Of a stretch of DNA of 64,000 nucleotides, positions 17,532 to 26,936 are shown piece after piece. The DNA is from Clavibacter californiensis. GTDB lineage: Bacteria > Actinomycetota > Actinomycetes > Actinomycetales > Microbacteriaceae. Position 1 is the first letter of the stretch. Each line of letters starts with the position of its first letter. Below the pieces are notes generated by a model. That model was given only the letters and a program-made list of their open reading frames with translations, had not been told where the DNA came from and ran no database searches. The position numbers and the translations under genes are program-made. Where the stretch lies: assembly GCF_021952865.1 (NCBI RefSeq), contig NZ_CP040792.1:2728001-2792000 (forward strand). Reading direction: 5' to 3'.

Positions 17532-19304
17532 TCAGCGTCCGGCGGTGAGGGCGCCCACGACGTCGGCGAGGGCGACGGGCGTGCGCTCGTTCGTGCGGCG
17601 GTCCCAGAGCTCGGCCATGCCGTCGACGGCGCCGCGGCCGACGATGACGATGGTCGGCACCCCGATGAGCTCGGCGTCGCCGAACTTCACGCCGGGCGAG
17701 ACCTTGGGGCGGTCGTCGAAGAGCACGTCGAGGCCCGCGGCGTCGAGCGCGTCGACGAGCTCCTCGGATGCGGAGGCGATCTCGTCGCCCTTGCCGGTCA
17801 TGACTACGTGCACGTCGAACGGGCTGATGGACGCGGGCCAGAGGAGGCCGCGACCGTCCTGCGTGGCCTCGGCGACGAGCGCGAGGTTGCGCGTGATGCC
17901 GATGCCGTAGGACCCCATCGTGACGGTGACGAGCTTGCCGTTCTCGTCGAGCACCTTGAGGCCCAGGGCCTCCGCGTACATGCGGCCGAGCTCGAAGACG
18001 TGGCCGATCTCGGTGCCGCGCGCGGTGCTGATGGGACCGGATCCGTCGGGGGCGGGGTCGCCGTCGCGCACGTCGGCCGCCTCCACGACGCCGTCGGGCG
18101 TGAAGTCGCGGCCGGCGACGAGCGAGAGCACGTGCTTCCCGGCGACGTTGGCGCCCGTGATCCACGAGCTGCCGCCGACGACGCGGGGGTCGACGAGGTA
18201 GCGCACCTTCGTGCTGGACGTGGATCCGAGGACGGGTCCCTCGGCCGACCACGGGCCGATGTAGCCCTTCACGAGGCCGGGCTGCTTCGCGAGGTCGCCC
18301 TCCGTGGCGGGCTCGACCTCGGCGGGGAAGAAGGCCACCTCGGCGCGCTTGAGGTCGATGTCGCGGTCGCCGGGGATCCCCACGACGACGAGCTCGCGCG
18401 TGCCGTCGAGGTGGGTGAGCGCGAGCACGATGTTCTTCAGCGTGTCGGCGGCCGTCCAGGCGCGGCCGTCCTCGCGGGGCTCGCGGGCGTTCGCGAGGTC
18501 GACGAGGGTGGCGATGGTGGGGGTGTCGGGCGAGTCGAAGACGCGCGCGGCGGGCTGGCCATCGATGGGGATCGACTCGGGCACGAGCGTGGTGAATGCC
18601 TCGACGTTGGCCGCATAGCCGCCGGGGCTGCGCACGAACGTGTCCTCGCCGATGGGCGTGGGGTGCAGGAACTCCTCGCTCTTGGACCCGCCCATGGCGC
18701 CGGCGTCGGCGGCGACGATGACGTACTCGAGGCCGAGGCGCTGGAAGATCCGCTCGTAGGCGTCGCGCTGGGCCTGGTAGCTGACGGCGAGGCCGGCGTC
18801 GGTGTGGTCGAAGGAGTAGGCGTCCTTCATCGTGAACTCGCGCCCGCGGAGGATGCCGGCGCGGGGCCGGGCCTCGTCGCGGTACTTGTCCTGGATCTGG
18901 TAGATCGACAGGGGCAGGTCCTTGTACGACGAGTAGAGGTCCTTCACGAGCAGCGCGAAGAACTCCTCGTGCGTGGGCGCGAGCACCATGGGCGCGCGCT
19001 TGCGATCCTCGAGGCGGAACATCCCGGGGCCGTACTCGTCGTAGCGGCCGGTGGCCTGGTACGGCTCGGCGGGCAGGAGCGCGGGGAAGTGCACCTCCTG
19101 GGCGCCGATGCGCTCCATCTCCTCGCGGACGATGGCCTCCACCTTGTTCTTGACCCGGAGGCCGAGCGGCAGCCAGGCGAAGATGCCGGGAGCCTGGCGG
19201 CGGATGTAGCCGGCGCGCACGAGGAGGCGGTGGCTGGCGACCTCGGCGTCGACGGGGTCTTCCCTGAGGGTGCGGACGAAGAGCTTGGAGAGGCGTGTGG
19301 ACAC
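17532..19304 (-). CDS. proS: Prolyl-tRNA synthetase
   Basis: 590 residues, bacterial (type 1) class II synthetase. Motif 1 region near [15 protein letters not shown], motif 2 around [20 protein letters not shown], and motif 3 in [16 protein letters not shown] central insertion of about 150-200 residues corresponds to the editing (YbaK-like) domain that hydrolyses mischarged alanyl-tRNA(Pro), followed by the C-terminal anticodon-binding domain (DVHVVMTG onward). The GTG start at 19304 has TAGGCT exactly six bases upstream, indicating a leaderless transcript. Confidence 0.96.
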   Translation of the reverse strand: MSTRLSKLFVRTLREDPVDAEVASHRLLVRAGYIRRQAPGIFAWLPLGLRVKNKVEAIVREEMERIGAQEVHFPALLPAEPYQATGRYDEYGPGMFRLEDRKRAPMVLAPTHEEFFALLVKDLYSSYKDLPLSIYQIQDKYRDEARPRAGILRGREFTMKDAYSFDHTDAGLAVSYQAQRDAYERIFQRLGLEYVIVAADAGAMGGSKSEEFLHPTPIGEDTFVRSPGGYAANVEAFTTLVPESIPIDGQPAARVFDSPDTPTIATLVDLANAREPREDGRAWTAADTLKNIVLALTHLDGTRELVVVGIPGDRDIDLKRAEVAFFPAEVEPATEGDLAKQPGLVKGYIGPWSAEGPVLGSTSSTKVRYLVDPRVVGGSSWITGANVAGKHVLSLVAGRDFTPDGVVEAADVRDGDPAPDGSGPISTARGTEIGHVFELGRMYAEALGLKVLDENGKLVTVTMGSYGIGITRNLALVAEATQDGRGLLWPASISPFDVHVVMTGKGDEIASASEELVDALDAAGLDVLFDDRPKVSPGVKFGDAELIGVPTIVIVGRGAVDGMAELWDRRTNERTPVALADVVGALTAGR

Positions 19305-19316
19305 CGGTTCAGCCTA
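19305..19316 (-). promoter_or_regulatory. Putative leaderless promoter of proS
   Basis: On the minus strand TAGGCT (19316-19311), six bases GAACCG, then the GTG at 19304. No ribosome site is present. Confidence 0.6.
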
Positions 19317-19335
19317 GCGATCCGCCCGGGCCCGC

Positions 19336-20337
19336 TCAGCGCGCGGCGGCGTACGAGAGGCGGAGGCGCTCGAAGCCCTCGTCGAGGGAGACGGCCGGGG
19401 TCCAGCCGAGCGCGCGACGCGTCGCGCGCTGGTCGAACCAGTGCGCGGTGGAGAGCTGCTCGGCGAGGAAGCGGGTCATGGGCGGCTCGTCGGATCCGGG
19501 GCGCACGGCCCACACGCGCTCGACCGCTCCCCCGGCGGCACGGGCGAGGGCGGCGGGCACGCGGATCCGCGGTGCGGGCACCCCGGCCGCGCGGCACATG
19601 CCCGCGAGCAGCTCGGCGACGGGTCGCGGCTCGCCGTTGGTGACGACGTAGGCGCGGCCGTGCGCGGTGTCGGCTGCGTCGAGCGCGGCGACGACGGCGT
19701 CGGCGGCGTTGTCGCGGTAGACGGTGTCGATGAGCGCGGCGCCGTGGCCGAGGAGCGGGAGGCGTCCGCGGGCGGCCCGGTCGACGATGCGGGCGACCAG
19801 CTGCGTGTCGCCGGGGCCCCAGACGAGGTGCGGGCGGACGGCGAGGACGCGCATCGCGGGGTCGTCGGCGGCCAGCGCGATGAGCTCGCCCTCGGCCTTG
19901 GTGCGGGCGTACTCGCCGCGGGCGCGGACAGGATCCGCCGTGCCGGCGCCGTCGCCCGTGATGGAGAGACCCGTGTGCGCGACCGACGGCGAGGAGACGT
20001 GGACGAAGCGGGAGACGCCGGCCGCGCCCGCCGCCCGGAGGAGCGCGCGCGTGCCCTCGACGTTGACGGCGCGGAAGTCGGCCGGGTCGCCCGCGAGCGA
20101 GACCTTGGCGGCCAGGTGGATCACGGCGTCGACGCCGTCGACCGCCCGGACGACGGCGGCCGGGTCGGTGACGCTGCCGCGGAGGTCGACGACCGCTCCC
20201 GGCACGGGCGCGGTGCCGCTCGCCGCGAGGCCGGACGGCTGGCGCTGGAAGGTGCGGACGGCGTGGCCCGCGGCGGCGAGCCGCTCGGCGACGGATCGGC
20301 CCAGCATGCCGCTGGCGCCCGTGACGAGCACGATCAC
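19336..20337 (-). CDS. oleD: OleD: NAD(P)H-dependent 2-alkyl-3-ketoacid reductase
   Basis: 333 residues of the extended SDR/epimerase type: VTGASGMLG (5-13) binds the dinucleotide, and YARTK is the catalytic Tyr-x-x-x-Lys. In head-to-head olefin biosynthesis OleD reduces the beta-keto acid made by OleA to the beta-hydroxy acid, which OleC turns into a beta-lactone. The identification rests on its place directly behind oleBC and oleA. The GTG start overlaps the oleBC TGA (GTGA). Longer in-frame starts lie within oleBC and were rejected. Confidence 0.88.
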   Translation of the reverse strand: MIVLVTGASGMLGRSVAERLAAAGHAVRTFQRQPSGLAASGTAPVPGAVVDLRGSVTDPAAVVRAVDGVDAVIHLAAKVSLAGDPADFRAVNVEGTRALLRAAGAAGVSRFVHVSSPSVAHTGLSITGDGAGTADPVRARGEYARTKAEGELIALAADDPAMRVLAVRPHLVWGPGDTQLVARIVDRAARGRLPLLGHGAALIDTVYRDNAADAVVAALDAADTAHGRAYVVTNGEPRPVAELLAGMCRAAGVPAPRIRVPAALARAAGGAVERVWAVRPGSDEPPMTRFLAEQLSTAHWFDQRATRRALGWTPAVSLDEGFERLRLSYAAAR

Positions 20338-23006
20338 GGCGCGCTCACCCGGCCGCCCGCGAGGATCCCGGCCGCCCAGCGGCCGAGGCGGGCGCGGTCG
20401 ACCTTGGAGTTGTGGCGCACGTCGGTCGGCAGGACGGGGACGACGATCACGGCCGCGACGGGGATGCCGACCGCGGCGCGCACGGCGGCGGCGAGGTCCG
20501 CAGCCGCGAGGCCGACCCGGCGCGCGGCCGGCGCGCTCTCGACGACGAGGACGAGCTGCTGGACGCCAGCCGGACCGACGCCCACGGCGGCCGCGCGGCC
20601 GACGCCCGGCGCGGTCTCGGCGCGCTGCTCGGGGCCGACGGGCGTGAGCACGCCGTCGGCCGTCGTGATCACGTGCGGCAGCCGGCCCTCGATCCAGAGC
20701 GCGCCCGTGGCGTCGAGGTGGCCGACGTCGCCCGTGCGGTGGCGGCGGATCCCATCTGCCGAGTCGCGGCGGGCCGCGCGGTCGGTGACGTGCAGGCGGT
20801 CGTACCGCTCGTGCAGGTGCGGCGCGGACGCGACGATCTCGCCCGTGATGCCGGGCTCGTCGGTGAGCGCGCCCGTCGCGGCGCCGTCGGCGTCGAGGGG
20901 GCTGATGCGGATCGCGACGGGGTCGACGGGCTCGCCGACGCACACGCCGGCGTCGCCGCGGAGGGCGGCGGCGCGGATCCCCTCGAGGGTCACGTCGGTG
21001 AGCAGCAGCCCCTCCGTCATGCCGTAGGGCGTGTGCACCTCGGCGGCCGGCACGAGCGCGGCGGCGCGCGCGAGCAGCGCCTCCGAGAGCGGGGCGCCCG
21101 CGGAGAGCAGCGAGCGGACCCGGCCGAGCGCCTCCCGATCGGCGGCCGAGAGGGCGTCCGCCGTGGCGACCACGTTGGCGAGAGCGGCGGGCGACGCGAA
21201 GACGACCGTGGCGTCCGCGGCGCTGGCCGCGGCGGCGAGGGCGGACGCGGTGAGGTCGCGCGGGCGGGTCACGTCCATGTCGGGCGTGACGCTCGTGGCG
21301 CCGAGCGCGGGGCCGAGCAGCGCGAACGGGGCGAACCCGGCGACGAGGCCGGTGCCGACGCCCACGTCGAAGCGGGACCCGAGGGTGTCGCGGAGCGCCG
21401 CCAGCTGGCGGTTCGTGTAGACGACGCCCTTGGCGGGGCCGGTGGATCCGGAGGTGAAGAGGATCGCCGCGTCGTCGTCCGCGGCGGGCTCGGGCGGGAG
21501 GACCTGCGCGCGGCCGTCGCGGGCGATCTGCGGCAGGCTCGCGGCGACGCCGAGCGCGCGCGCGACGGGCGGCGCGAGGGTGGTGACGGAGATGCGCTCC
21601 CCCGGCCAGCCGAGTGCGCGCGCGAGGGCGAGGCCGGCGGGGATGCCGACGACCATGTCGGGGCGGGATCCCGCGACCGCGCGCCCGAGGCCCTTCACGC
21701 CGAGGCCCGCGTCGGCGACCACGACGACCGCGCCGATGCGCAGGCACGCGTAGAGGAGGGCCGTGAGGTCGGCGCCGGGCGGGACGAGGAGCGAGACGCG
21801 GTCGCCGGCGCGGAGGCCGCGCGCGTGCAGCCCCGCGGCGATCTCGCGGACGCGCCGCGAGAGCAGCCGCCAGGAGACGGTGCGCGGACCGCCGCCGCCG
21901 CCGCGCGGAGCCATCTCGACGAGGACGGGCGCGTCGCTGTCGCACAGCTCCTCGAGGAGGGCGCCGAGCAGGCGGACGGGCGGGGAGGCGACGGCCGCCG
22001 GAGCGGAGGCGGGCGCGGATCCCGGCGCGACCCGATCCGCGAGCCAGTCGAGCGCGGCGGATGCGTAGTCGTGGTCCTCGGCGACGAGGTGGCCGGCGCC
22101 CTCCACCCGGTGCACGTCGGCGTGCGGCAGGCGCTCGAGGAGGTCGGACAGGTAGACGTCGCTGAAGATCGGGTCGCGCGGTCCCCACACGAACAGGGCC
22201 GGCAGGTCGAGGTCGCGGAGCCCCTCCGCGATCGAGGTGAGCGTCGCGTGGCTCGGGTGCGCGGGGCCCACGGGGATGTCGGCGACGAAGCCGCGGATCC
22301 CGGCGCGGCGGTCGGCACCGCGGTACGGCGCCGCGAACGCGCGACGCACGGCGGGGTCGAGCGGGGGGTGCGCGAGCGCGAGCGTGGTGGCGAGGAAGCC
22401 GGGCGTGCCACGGGTGGCGGCGTCGTGGATCCCCGTGGCGAGCGCGAGCCGCAGCGGCCACGGGATGGGCACGCCCTCCTCCTGGTGCACCGCGGTGTTG
22501 AGGGCCATGACCCCGGCGAGCACGTCCCGGTTGCGCAGCGCCCAGCCGAGGCTGATCACTCCGCCCCAGTCGTGGCCGAGCGTGACGACGGGCGCGGTGA
22601 CGCCGGATCCCGAGAGCCCGAGCTCGTCGGTCAGCGCCTGGAGGTCGTCGAGCCGCATCGGCAGCGTGCGCGCCTCGCCCGTGCGCTCGGAGAAGCCCAT
22701 GTCGAGCTGGTCGACGGCGACGACGCGCCAGGCCGGCCGCGACGGATCCCGCTCGGCGCGCGCGAGCGACTCCGCCGCGATGCGCCGCCACAGGTACGAC
22801 CAGGTGGGGTTGCCGTGCACGCACAGGATCGTGCCCGCGACGGGCGCGCCCGTCGCCGCCAGTCGCTCCCCCGTGTCGAGCAGGTGCCAGCCGTGGCCGC
22901 CCGCGCGCTCGACGCGCGACCATGCGGGATCGAGCCCGGTCAGCGGCTGCCCGTCGGGACCTGCCGCGGGGACGGTCGCCGGGGCGACCGCGGCCGATGC
23001 GCTCAC
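20334..23006 (-). CDS. OleBC fusion: beta-lactone decarboxylase + beta-lactone synthetase
   Basis: 890 residues in two domains. Residues 1-330: an alpha/beta hydrolase of the haloalkane-dehalogenase type with HGNPTWS (64-70) and the nucleophile in GHDWGG (Asp146), matching OleB, which decarboxylates cis-beta-lactones to cis-alkenes. Residues about 345-890: an acyl-adenylate-forming domain with the phosphate-binding motif LFTSGSTGPAKG (about 515-526), YGMTEG and a C-terminal Lys region, matching OleC, which uses ATP to close the beta-lactone. OleB-OleC fusions are known from Gram-positive olefin producers such as Micrococcus. It starts eight bases after oleA and overlaps oleD. Confidence 0.9.
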   Translation of the reverse strand: MSASAAVAPATVPAAGPDGQPLTGLDPAWSRVERAGGHGWHLLDTGERLAATGAPVAGTILCVHGNPTWSYLWRRIAAESLARAERDPSRPAWRVVAVDQLDMGFSERTGEARTLPMRLDDLQALTDELGLSGSGVTAPVVTLGHDWGGVISLGWALRNRDVLAGVMALNTAVHQEEGVPIPWPLRLALATGIHDAATRGTPGFLATTLALAHPPLDPAVRRAFAAPYRGADRRAGIRGFVADIPVGPAHPSHATLTSIAEGLRDLDLPALFVWGPRDPIFSDVYLSDLLERLPHADVHRVEGAGHLVAEDHDYASAALDWLADRVAPGSAPASAPAAVASPPVRLLGALLEELCDSDAPVLVEMAPRGGGGGPRTVSWRLLSRRVREIAAGLHARGLRAGDRVSLLVPPGADLTALLYACLRIGAVVVVADAGLGVKGLGRAVAGSRPDMVVGIPAGLALARALGWPGERISVTTLAPPVARALGVAASLPQIARDGRAQVLPPEPAADDDAAILFTSGSTGPAKGVVYTNRQLAALRDTLGSRFDVGVGTGLVAGFAPFALLGPALGATSVTPDMDVTRPRDLTASALAAAASAADATVVFASPAALANVVATADALSAADREALGRVRSLLSAGAPLSEALLARAAALVPAAEVHTPYGMTEGLLLTDVTLEGIRAAALRGDAGVCVGEPVDPVAIRISPLDADGAATGALTDEPGITGEIVASAPHLHERYDRLHVTDRAARRDSADGIRRHRTGDVGHLDATGALWIEGRLPHVITTADGVLTPVGPEQRAETAPGVGRAAAVGVGPAGVQQLVLVVESAPAARRVGLAAADLAAAVRAAVGIPVAAVIVVPVLPTDVRHNSKVDRARLGRWAAGILAGGRVSAP

Positions 23007-23013
23007 GCCGCGG

Positions 23014-24045
23014 CTACCAGAGGATCTCGGTCATGGCCGTGTTGAGGCCCGAGCCCACGCCCATGCAGAGCACGCGGTCGCCGCGGCTCAGGCTGTCGGC
23101 CTGGTCGGCGAGCGTGATGGGGATGCTCGCGGGCCCGACGTTGCCGTAGCGCGGGTAGGTGAGCGGCACGCGCGACTTGTCGAGCTTCGCGGCCTTGACG
23201 ATGGCGTTCGTGTGCACGTCCGAGACCTGGTGGAGGATGTAGCGGTCCATGTCGGACCAGTCCCAGTCGTCCTGCGCGGCTTCCTTCCACGCGTCGACGA
23301 CGAGCTCCATGCCGCCGCGGAGCAGCTCCTTGGTGTCGGTGAACATGCCGTCCACGTCGCCGATGCAGAGCTCGTGGTGCTGGGTGGCCGCGCGCGTGAC
23401 GCCGCCGAGGATCCGGTGCCCCTCGGGGTGGTCGCTCGTGCGTCCGAGGACGGCGGCCGCGGCGCCCGCGCCGAGGGTGAGGCTGGGGAACTCGCTGAGG
23501 AAGTCGGCGCGCGTGGTCTCCGGCCGGAGCAGGCGCGCGACCGTGTTGTGGCGGATCTCGCCGGCGTCCTCGCCGTCGACGATCATCGCGTAGTCGATCT
23601 GGCCCGAGTCGATGAGGTGGCCGGCGAGCGTCATGGCGTTCACGAAGCCGAGGCACGCGTTGGCGATGTCGAAGTTGAGGGCGGACGACGGCAGACCGAG
23701 CCCGTTGTGGATGCTGACCGCGACGCTCGGTTCGAGGTGCGCGCGCGTGACGGACGTGTTGATGAGCAGCCCGATCTGCGACGCCTCGACGCCGGCCTGC
23801 GCGAGCGCCTTGCGTCCGGCCTCCGTTGCGGCCGCGTCGAACGACATGGACGTGTCCCAGTTGCGCCGCTCGAGCACGCCCGCGACGCGCTGCAGCAGAC
23901 CGGTGGGGAGGCGGAGCCGGGACAGCACGGGCTTCAGCCGGTCGTCGATCTCGACGGAGGTCACGGTGTGCGGGGCGAGGACGCTGGCGAGCCCCAGCAG
24001 GGAGGTGTTCCGATGCCGGAATGTGGCGTTACCGTTCAACAGCAT
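23014..24045 (-). CDS. oleA: OleA: thiolase-superfamily acyl-CoA condensing enzyme
   Basis: 343 residues. A ketoacyl-synthase-III-like fold with Cys131 in NACLGF as nucleophile and Glu105 in HLEPS, the residue that acts as base in characterised OleA; a conserved His is in the LHQVSD segment and an Asn in YGNVGP. It condenses two fatty acyl-CoAs head to head to a 2-alkyl-3-ketoacid. The cluster order oleA-oleBC-oleD supports this over FabH. The ATG at 24045 has almost no spacing from GAGG; a TTG two codons later would be better spaced and could be the true start. A TAGGCT hexamer lies about 40 bases upstream. Confidence 0.9.
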   Translation of the reverse strand: MLLNGNATFRHRNTSLLGLASVLAPHTVTSVEIDDRLKPVLSRLRLPTGLLQRVAGVLERRNWDTSMSFDAAATEAGRKALAQAGVEASQIGLLINTSVTRAHLEPSVAVSIHNGLGLPSSALNFDIANACLGFVNAMTLAGHLIDSGQIDYAMIVDGEDAGEIRHNTVARLLRPETTRADFLSEFPSLTLGAGAAAAVLGRTSDHPEGHRILGGVTRAATQHHELCIGDVDGMFTDTKELLRGGMELVVDAWKEAAQDDWDWSDMDRYILHQVSDVHTNAIVKAAKLDKSRVPLTYPRYGNVGPASIPITLADQADSLSRGDRVLCMGVGSGLNTAMTEILW

Positions 24046-24119
24046 CCTCAGTTCGTGGGGCGGTCCGCCGGGCGGACGACTAGCAGAGCCTACGCGCAGC
24101 CGGCGCGCGCGGACGCACG

Positions 24120-24135
24120 CCGCCCGCGCGGGCGG
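24120..24135 (-). terminator. Palindrome between ispG and oleA
   Basis: CCGCCCGCGCGGGCGG is a perfect 16-base palindrome starting 17 bases beyond the ispG stop in the direction of transcription. It probably ends the rseP/ispG transcript before the ole operon. No T-run follows. Confidence 0.45.
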
Positions 24136-24151
24136 GTGGGAGAGAAGGGGA

Positions 24152-25297
24152 CTAGACCAGGATCTCGGGGCTGCCGATGGATCCGGCGGGCATCTCCGCG
24201 GCGAGGCGGTTGGCCTCCTCGATGAGGGTCTGGACGATCTCGGCCTCGGGCACCGTCTTGATGACCTCGCCCTTGACGAAGATCTGCCCGCGGCCGTTGC
24301 CGGACGCCACGCCGAGCTCGGCCTCGCGGGCCTCGCCGGGACCGTTCACGACGCAGCCCATGACGGCCACGCGCAGCGGCACATTGACGTGCTTCAGGCC
24401 CTCGGTGACCTGCTCGGCGAGCGAGTAGACGTCGACCTGGGCGCGGCCGCAGCTCGGGCAGGAGACGATCTCGAGCTTGCGCTCGCGGAGGTTGAGCGAC
24501 TGCAGGATCTGCAGGCCCACCTTCACCTCCTCGGCCGGCGGCGCGGAGAGGGAGACGCGGATGGTGTCGCCGATGCCCTCGGAGAGCAGGATCCCGAACG
24601 CCGTGGCGCTCTTGATGGTGCCCTGGAACGCGGGTCCCGCCTCGGTGACGCCGAGGTGCAGCGGCCAGTCGCCGCGCTCGGCGAGCAGGCGGTACGCCTT
24701 CACCATGATGACCGGGTCGTTGTGCTTGACCGAGATCTTGAAGTCGTGGAAGTCGTGCTCCTCGAAGAGGCTGGCCTCCCAGACGGCGGACTCGACGAGC
24801 GCCTCGGGCGTGGCCTTGCCGTACTTCTGCAGCAGGCTCGGGTGCAGGGACCCGGCGTTGACGCCGATCCGGATGGACACGCCAGCGGCCTTGGCGGCCT
24901 TCGCGATGGCGCCGACCTGGTCGTCGAACTTGCGGATGTTGCCGGGGTTCACGCGCACCGCGCCGACGCCGGCGTCGATGGCGGTGAAGACGTAGCGGGG
25001 CTGGAAGTGGATGTCCGCGATGATCGGGATCTGGCTCTTCTTCGCGAGGATGTGCAGCACGTCCGCGTCGTCCTGGTGCGGCACCGCGACGCGCACGATG
25101 TCGCAGCCCGTGGCCGTGAGCTCGGCGATCTGCTGGAGCGTCGCGTTGATGTTGGTCGTCTGCGTCGTCGTCATCGACTGGACGCTCACCTGGGCGTTCC
25201 CGCCCACCTTCACCTTGCCGACGCTGATCTGACGGGTCTTGCGGCGGGGCGCGAGGACCTCAGGGACCTTCGGCATTCCGAGATTGACTGCTGGCAC
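24152..25297 (-). CDS. ispG: 4-hydroxy-3-methylbut-2-en-1-yl diphosphate synthase
   Basis: 381 residues. [17 protein letters not shown] at the N-terminal end is the TIM-barrel signature; the cluster-binding domain has CPSCGR and CVVNGPGE, giving the three Cys of the [4Fe-4S] cluster. It converts methylerythritol cyclodiphosphate to HMBPP in the MEP isoprenoid pathway. The start is GTG at 25297; TAGGCT lies exactly six bases before it, so ispG seems to have its own leaderless promoter although rseP is just upstream on the same strand. dxr of the same pathway is 3.6 kb away. Confidence 0.96.
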   Translation of the reverse strand: MPAVNLGMPKVPEVLAPRRKTRQISVGKVKVGGNAQVSVQSMTTTQTTNINATLQQIAELTATGCDIVRVAVPHQDDADVLHILAKKSQIPIIADIHFQPRYVFTAIDAGVGAVRVNPGNIRKFDDQVGAIAKAAKAAGVSIRIGVNAGSLHPSLLQKYGKATPEALVESAVWEASLFEEHDFHDFKISVKHNDPVIMVKAYRLLAERGDWPLHLGVTEAGPAFQGTIKSATAFGILLSEGIGDTIRVSLSAPPAEEVKVGLQILQSLNLRERKLEIVSCPSCGRAQVDVYSLAEQVTEGLKHVNVPLRVAVMGCVVNGPGEAREAELGVASGNGRGQIFVKGEVIKTVPEAEIVQTLIEEANRLAAEMPAGSIGSPEILV

Positions 25298-25309
25298 GGG
25301 AAGAGCCTA
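25298..25309 (-). promoter_or_regulatory. Putative leaderless promoter of ispG
   Basis: On the minus strand TAGGCT (25309-25304) plus six bases (CTTCCC) precede the GTG at 25297. This lies in the 77-base gap after rseP, so ispG need not depend on read-through. Confidence 0.6.
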
Positions 25310-25374
25310 CGTCCGATTCCTGCGCGCCCGGTGCGGCGGGGGCGCGGGGCGCTCCCGACCGGCGCCGCCCGGGA

Positions 25375-26799
25375 TCACGTCAGGCGGACGGGGTTCACCA
25401 GGTCGGCGAAGATCAGCAGCGCGCTCATCGCGCCGAAGACGATGACGACCACGAACGTCAGCGGCATGAGCTTCGCGACGTCGACCGGTCCGGGATCGCG
25501 CCGGCCGAAGGCCTTCGCGAGGAACCGTCGGACGCCCTCAACGATCGCGCCGAGCACGTGCCCGCCGTCGAGCGGCAGGAGCGGCAGCAGGTTGATCATG
25601 CCGAGCGCCACGTTGAGCGAGGCGACCAGGCCGATCATCGCGGAGGCACGCGAGGCGACCGGCGTCTCGTCGAGGCTCGCGATCTCGCCCGCGACGCGGC
25701 CGACGCCGACGACGCTCATCGGGCCGTTCGGGTCCCGCTCGCCGCCGCCGAACGCGGCGCGGCCGACGTCCACCAGGCGCTGCGGGAGGTTCAGGATGAG
25801 GTTGCCGACCGCGGCCATGTTCTCGCCCGTGGTGGTGAACGCGGCGGAGAGCGGCTGCTGCTGCACCGCCTGCGTCGGGCTGAAGCCGATGAGGCCCACC
25901 TCGCGCGTGACCGGGTTCCCCTGTTCGTCGACCTCGGGGGCGCCGCGCTGGCCGATGACGGCCTGCTGCGTCAGCACGGGCGTGATGGCGAGCGTCTGCC
26001 GCGCGCCGTCGCGCTCCACGACGACGTCGAGCTCCTTCCCGGCGGAGACCTGGACCGTGCTCGTGACCTGGTCCCATGCGGTGACCGGCGAGCCGTCGAT
26101 GCTGACGATCGTGTCGCCGGGCTGGAGGCCGGCCGCGGCGCCCGGCGCCTCGGGTGCGCCGGCGGGGCAGGTGGCGGCGTCGGCGGACGCGCTGGATCCG
26201 GCGGGCACGATGCACGCGTTCACCTGGCCGACCGTGGTGGTGGGCGTCGTGACGCCGAAGCCGCAGAGGACGATCGCGAACAGCACGATCGCCAGGATGA
26301 AGTTCATCGCCGGGCCGCCGAGCATGATCACCATGCGCTTGGGGACGGGCAGCTTGTAGAAGGCGCGGTCCTCCTCGTCGCCGACGCTCTCGGCGCTGGC
26401 CTGGCGGGCGTCCTGCACGAGGAGGTCGAAGAAGCCGCGACCGGCGCGGTCACCGGCGTCCGGGGTGGTCGTCGATCCGGCGTCGGCGGCGTCGCGGCGG
26501 GTGTCGGGCCCGACCAGCTGCGCGATCCCCGTGCTGCTCGTGCCGGCGCGGGAGCTCTGCGGCGGGAACATGCCGATCATGGAGATGTAGCCGCCGAGCG
26601 GGATGGCCTTCACGCCGTACTCGGTCTCGCCCTTGCGGCGGCTGAAGATGGTGGGCCCGAAGCCGATCATGTACTGCGTGACGCGCACGCCGAAGAGCTT
26701 CGCGGGCACCAGGTGACCGACCTCGTGGAGGCCGATGGACACGGCGACGCCGACCACGATGATGAGCACCCCGAGGATGTAGAGGAAGACGCCGTCCAT
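25375..26799 (-). CDS. Site-2 membrane metalloprotease (RseP/Rip1-like)
   Basis: 474 residues. The first helix carries HEVGH (His25, Glu26, His29), the zinc motif of S2P proteases. A PDZ domain lies at about 210-300 (PGAAAGLQPGDTIVSIDG), and the C-terminal NVALGMINLLPLLPLDGG segment holds the second active-site motif, followed by two more helices. A polar insert of about 70 residues lies between helices 1 and 2. The family cuts membrane-anchored anti-sigma factors and other proteins. The gene usually sits between dxr and ispG; here it still precedes ispG. I took ATG at 26799; the longer frame adds an Arg-rich leader without a membrane start. Confidence 0.93.
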   Translation of the reverse strand: MDGVFLYILGVLIIVVGVAVSIGLHEVGHLVPAKLFGVRVTQYMIGFGPTIFSRRKGETEYGVKAIPLGGYISMIGMFPPQSSRAGTSSTGIAQLVGPDTRRDAADAGSTTTPDAGDRAGRGFFDLLVQDARQASAESVGDEEDRAFYKLPVPKRMVIMLGGPAMNFILAIVLFAIVLCGFGVTTPTTTVGQVNACIVPAGSSASADAATCPAGAPEAPGAAAGLQPGDTIVSIDGSPVTAWDQVTSTVQVSAGKELDVVVERDGARQTLAITPVLTQQAVIGQRGAPEVDEQGNPVTREVGLIGFSPTQAVQQQPLSAAFTTTGENMAAVGNLILNLPQRLVDVGRAAFGGGERDPNGPMSVVGVGRVAGEIASLDETPVASRASAMIGLVASLNVALGMINLLPLLPLDGGHVLGAIVEGVRRFLAKAFGRRDPGPVDVAKLMPLTFVVVIVFGAMSALLIFADLVNPVRLT

Positions 26800-26936
26800 G
26801 GTGGGAGAGGCTACCTCCCGCACCCTGGGCGGACGCCGCCGTGGCGCGGATCCGCAGGCTGGCCGCCGACCGGGCCGGGCGGACTCCGCCCAGGAGCCCC
26901 GGGCTAGTCTGGGAGCCCGAGAGGAGAGGTGCGCCC

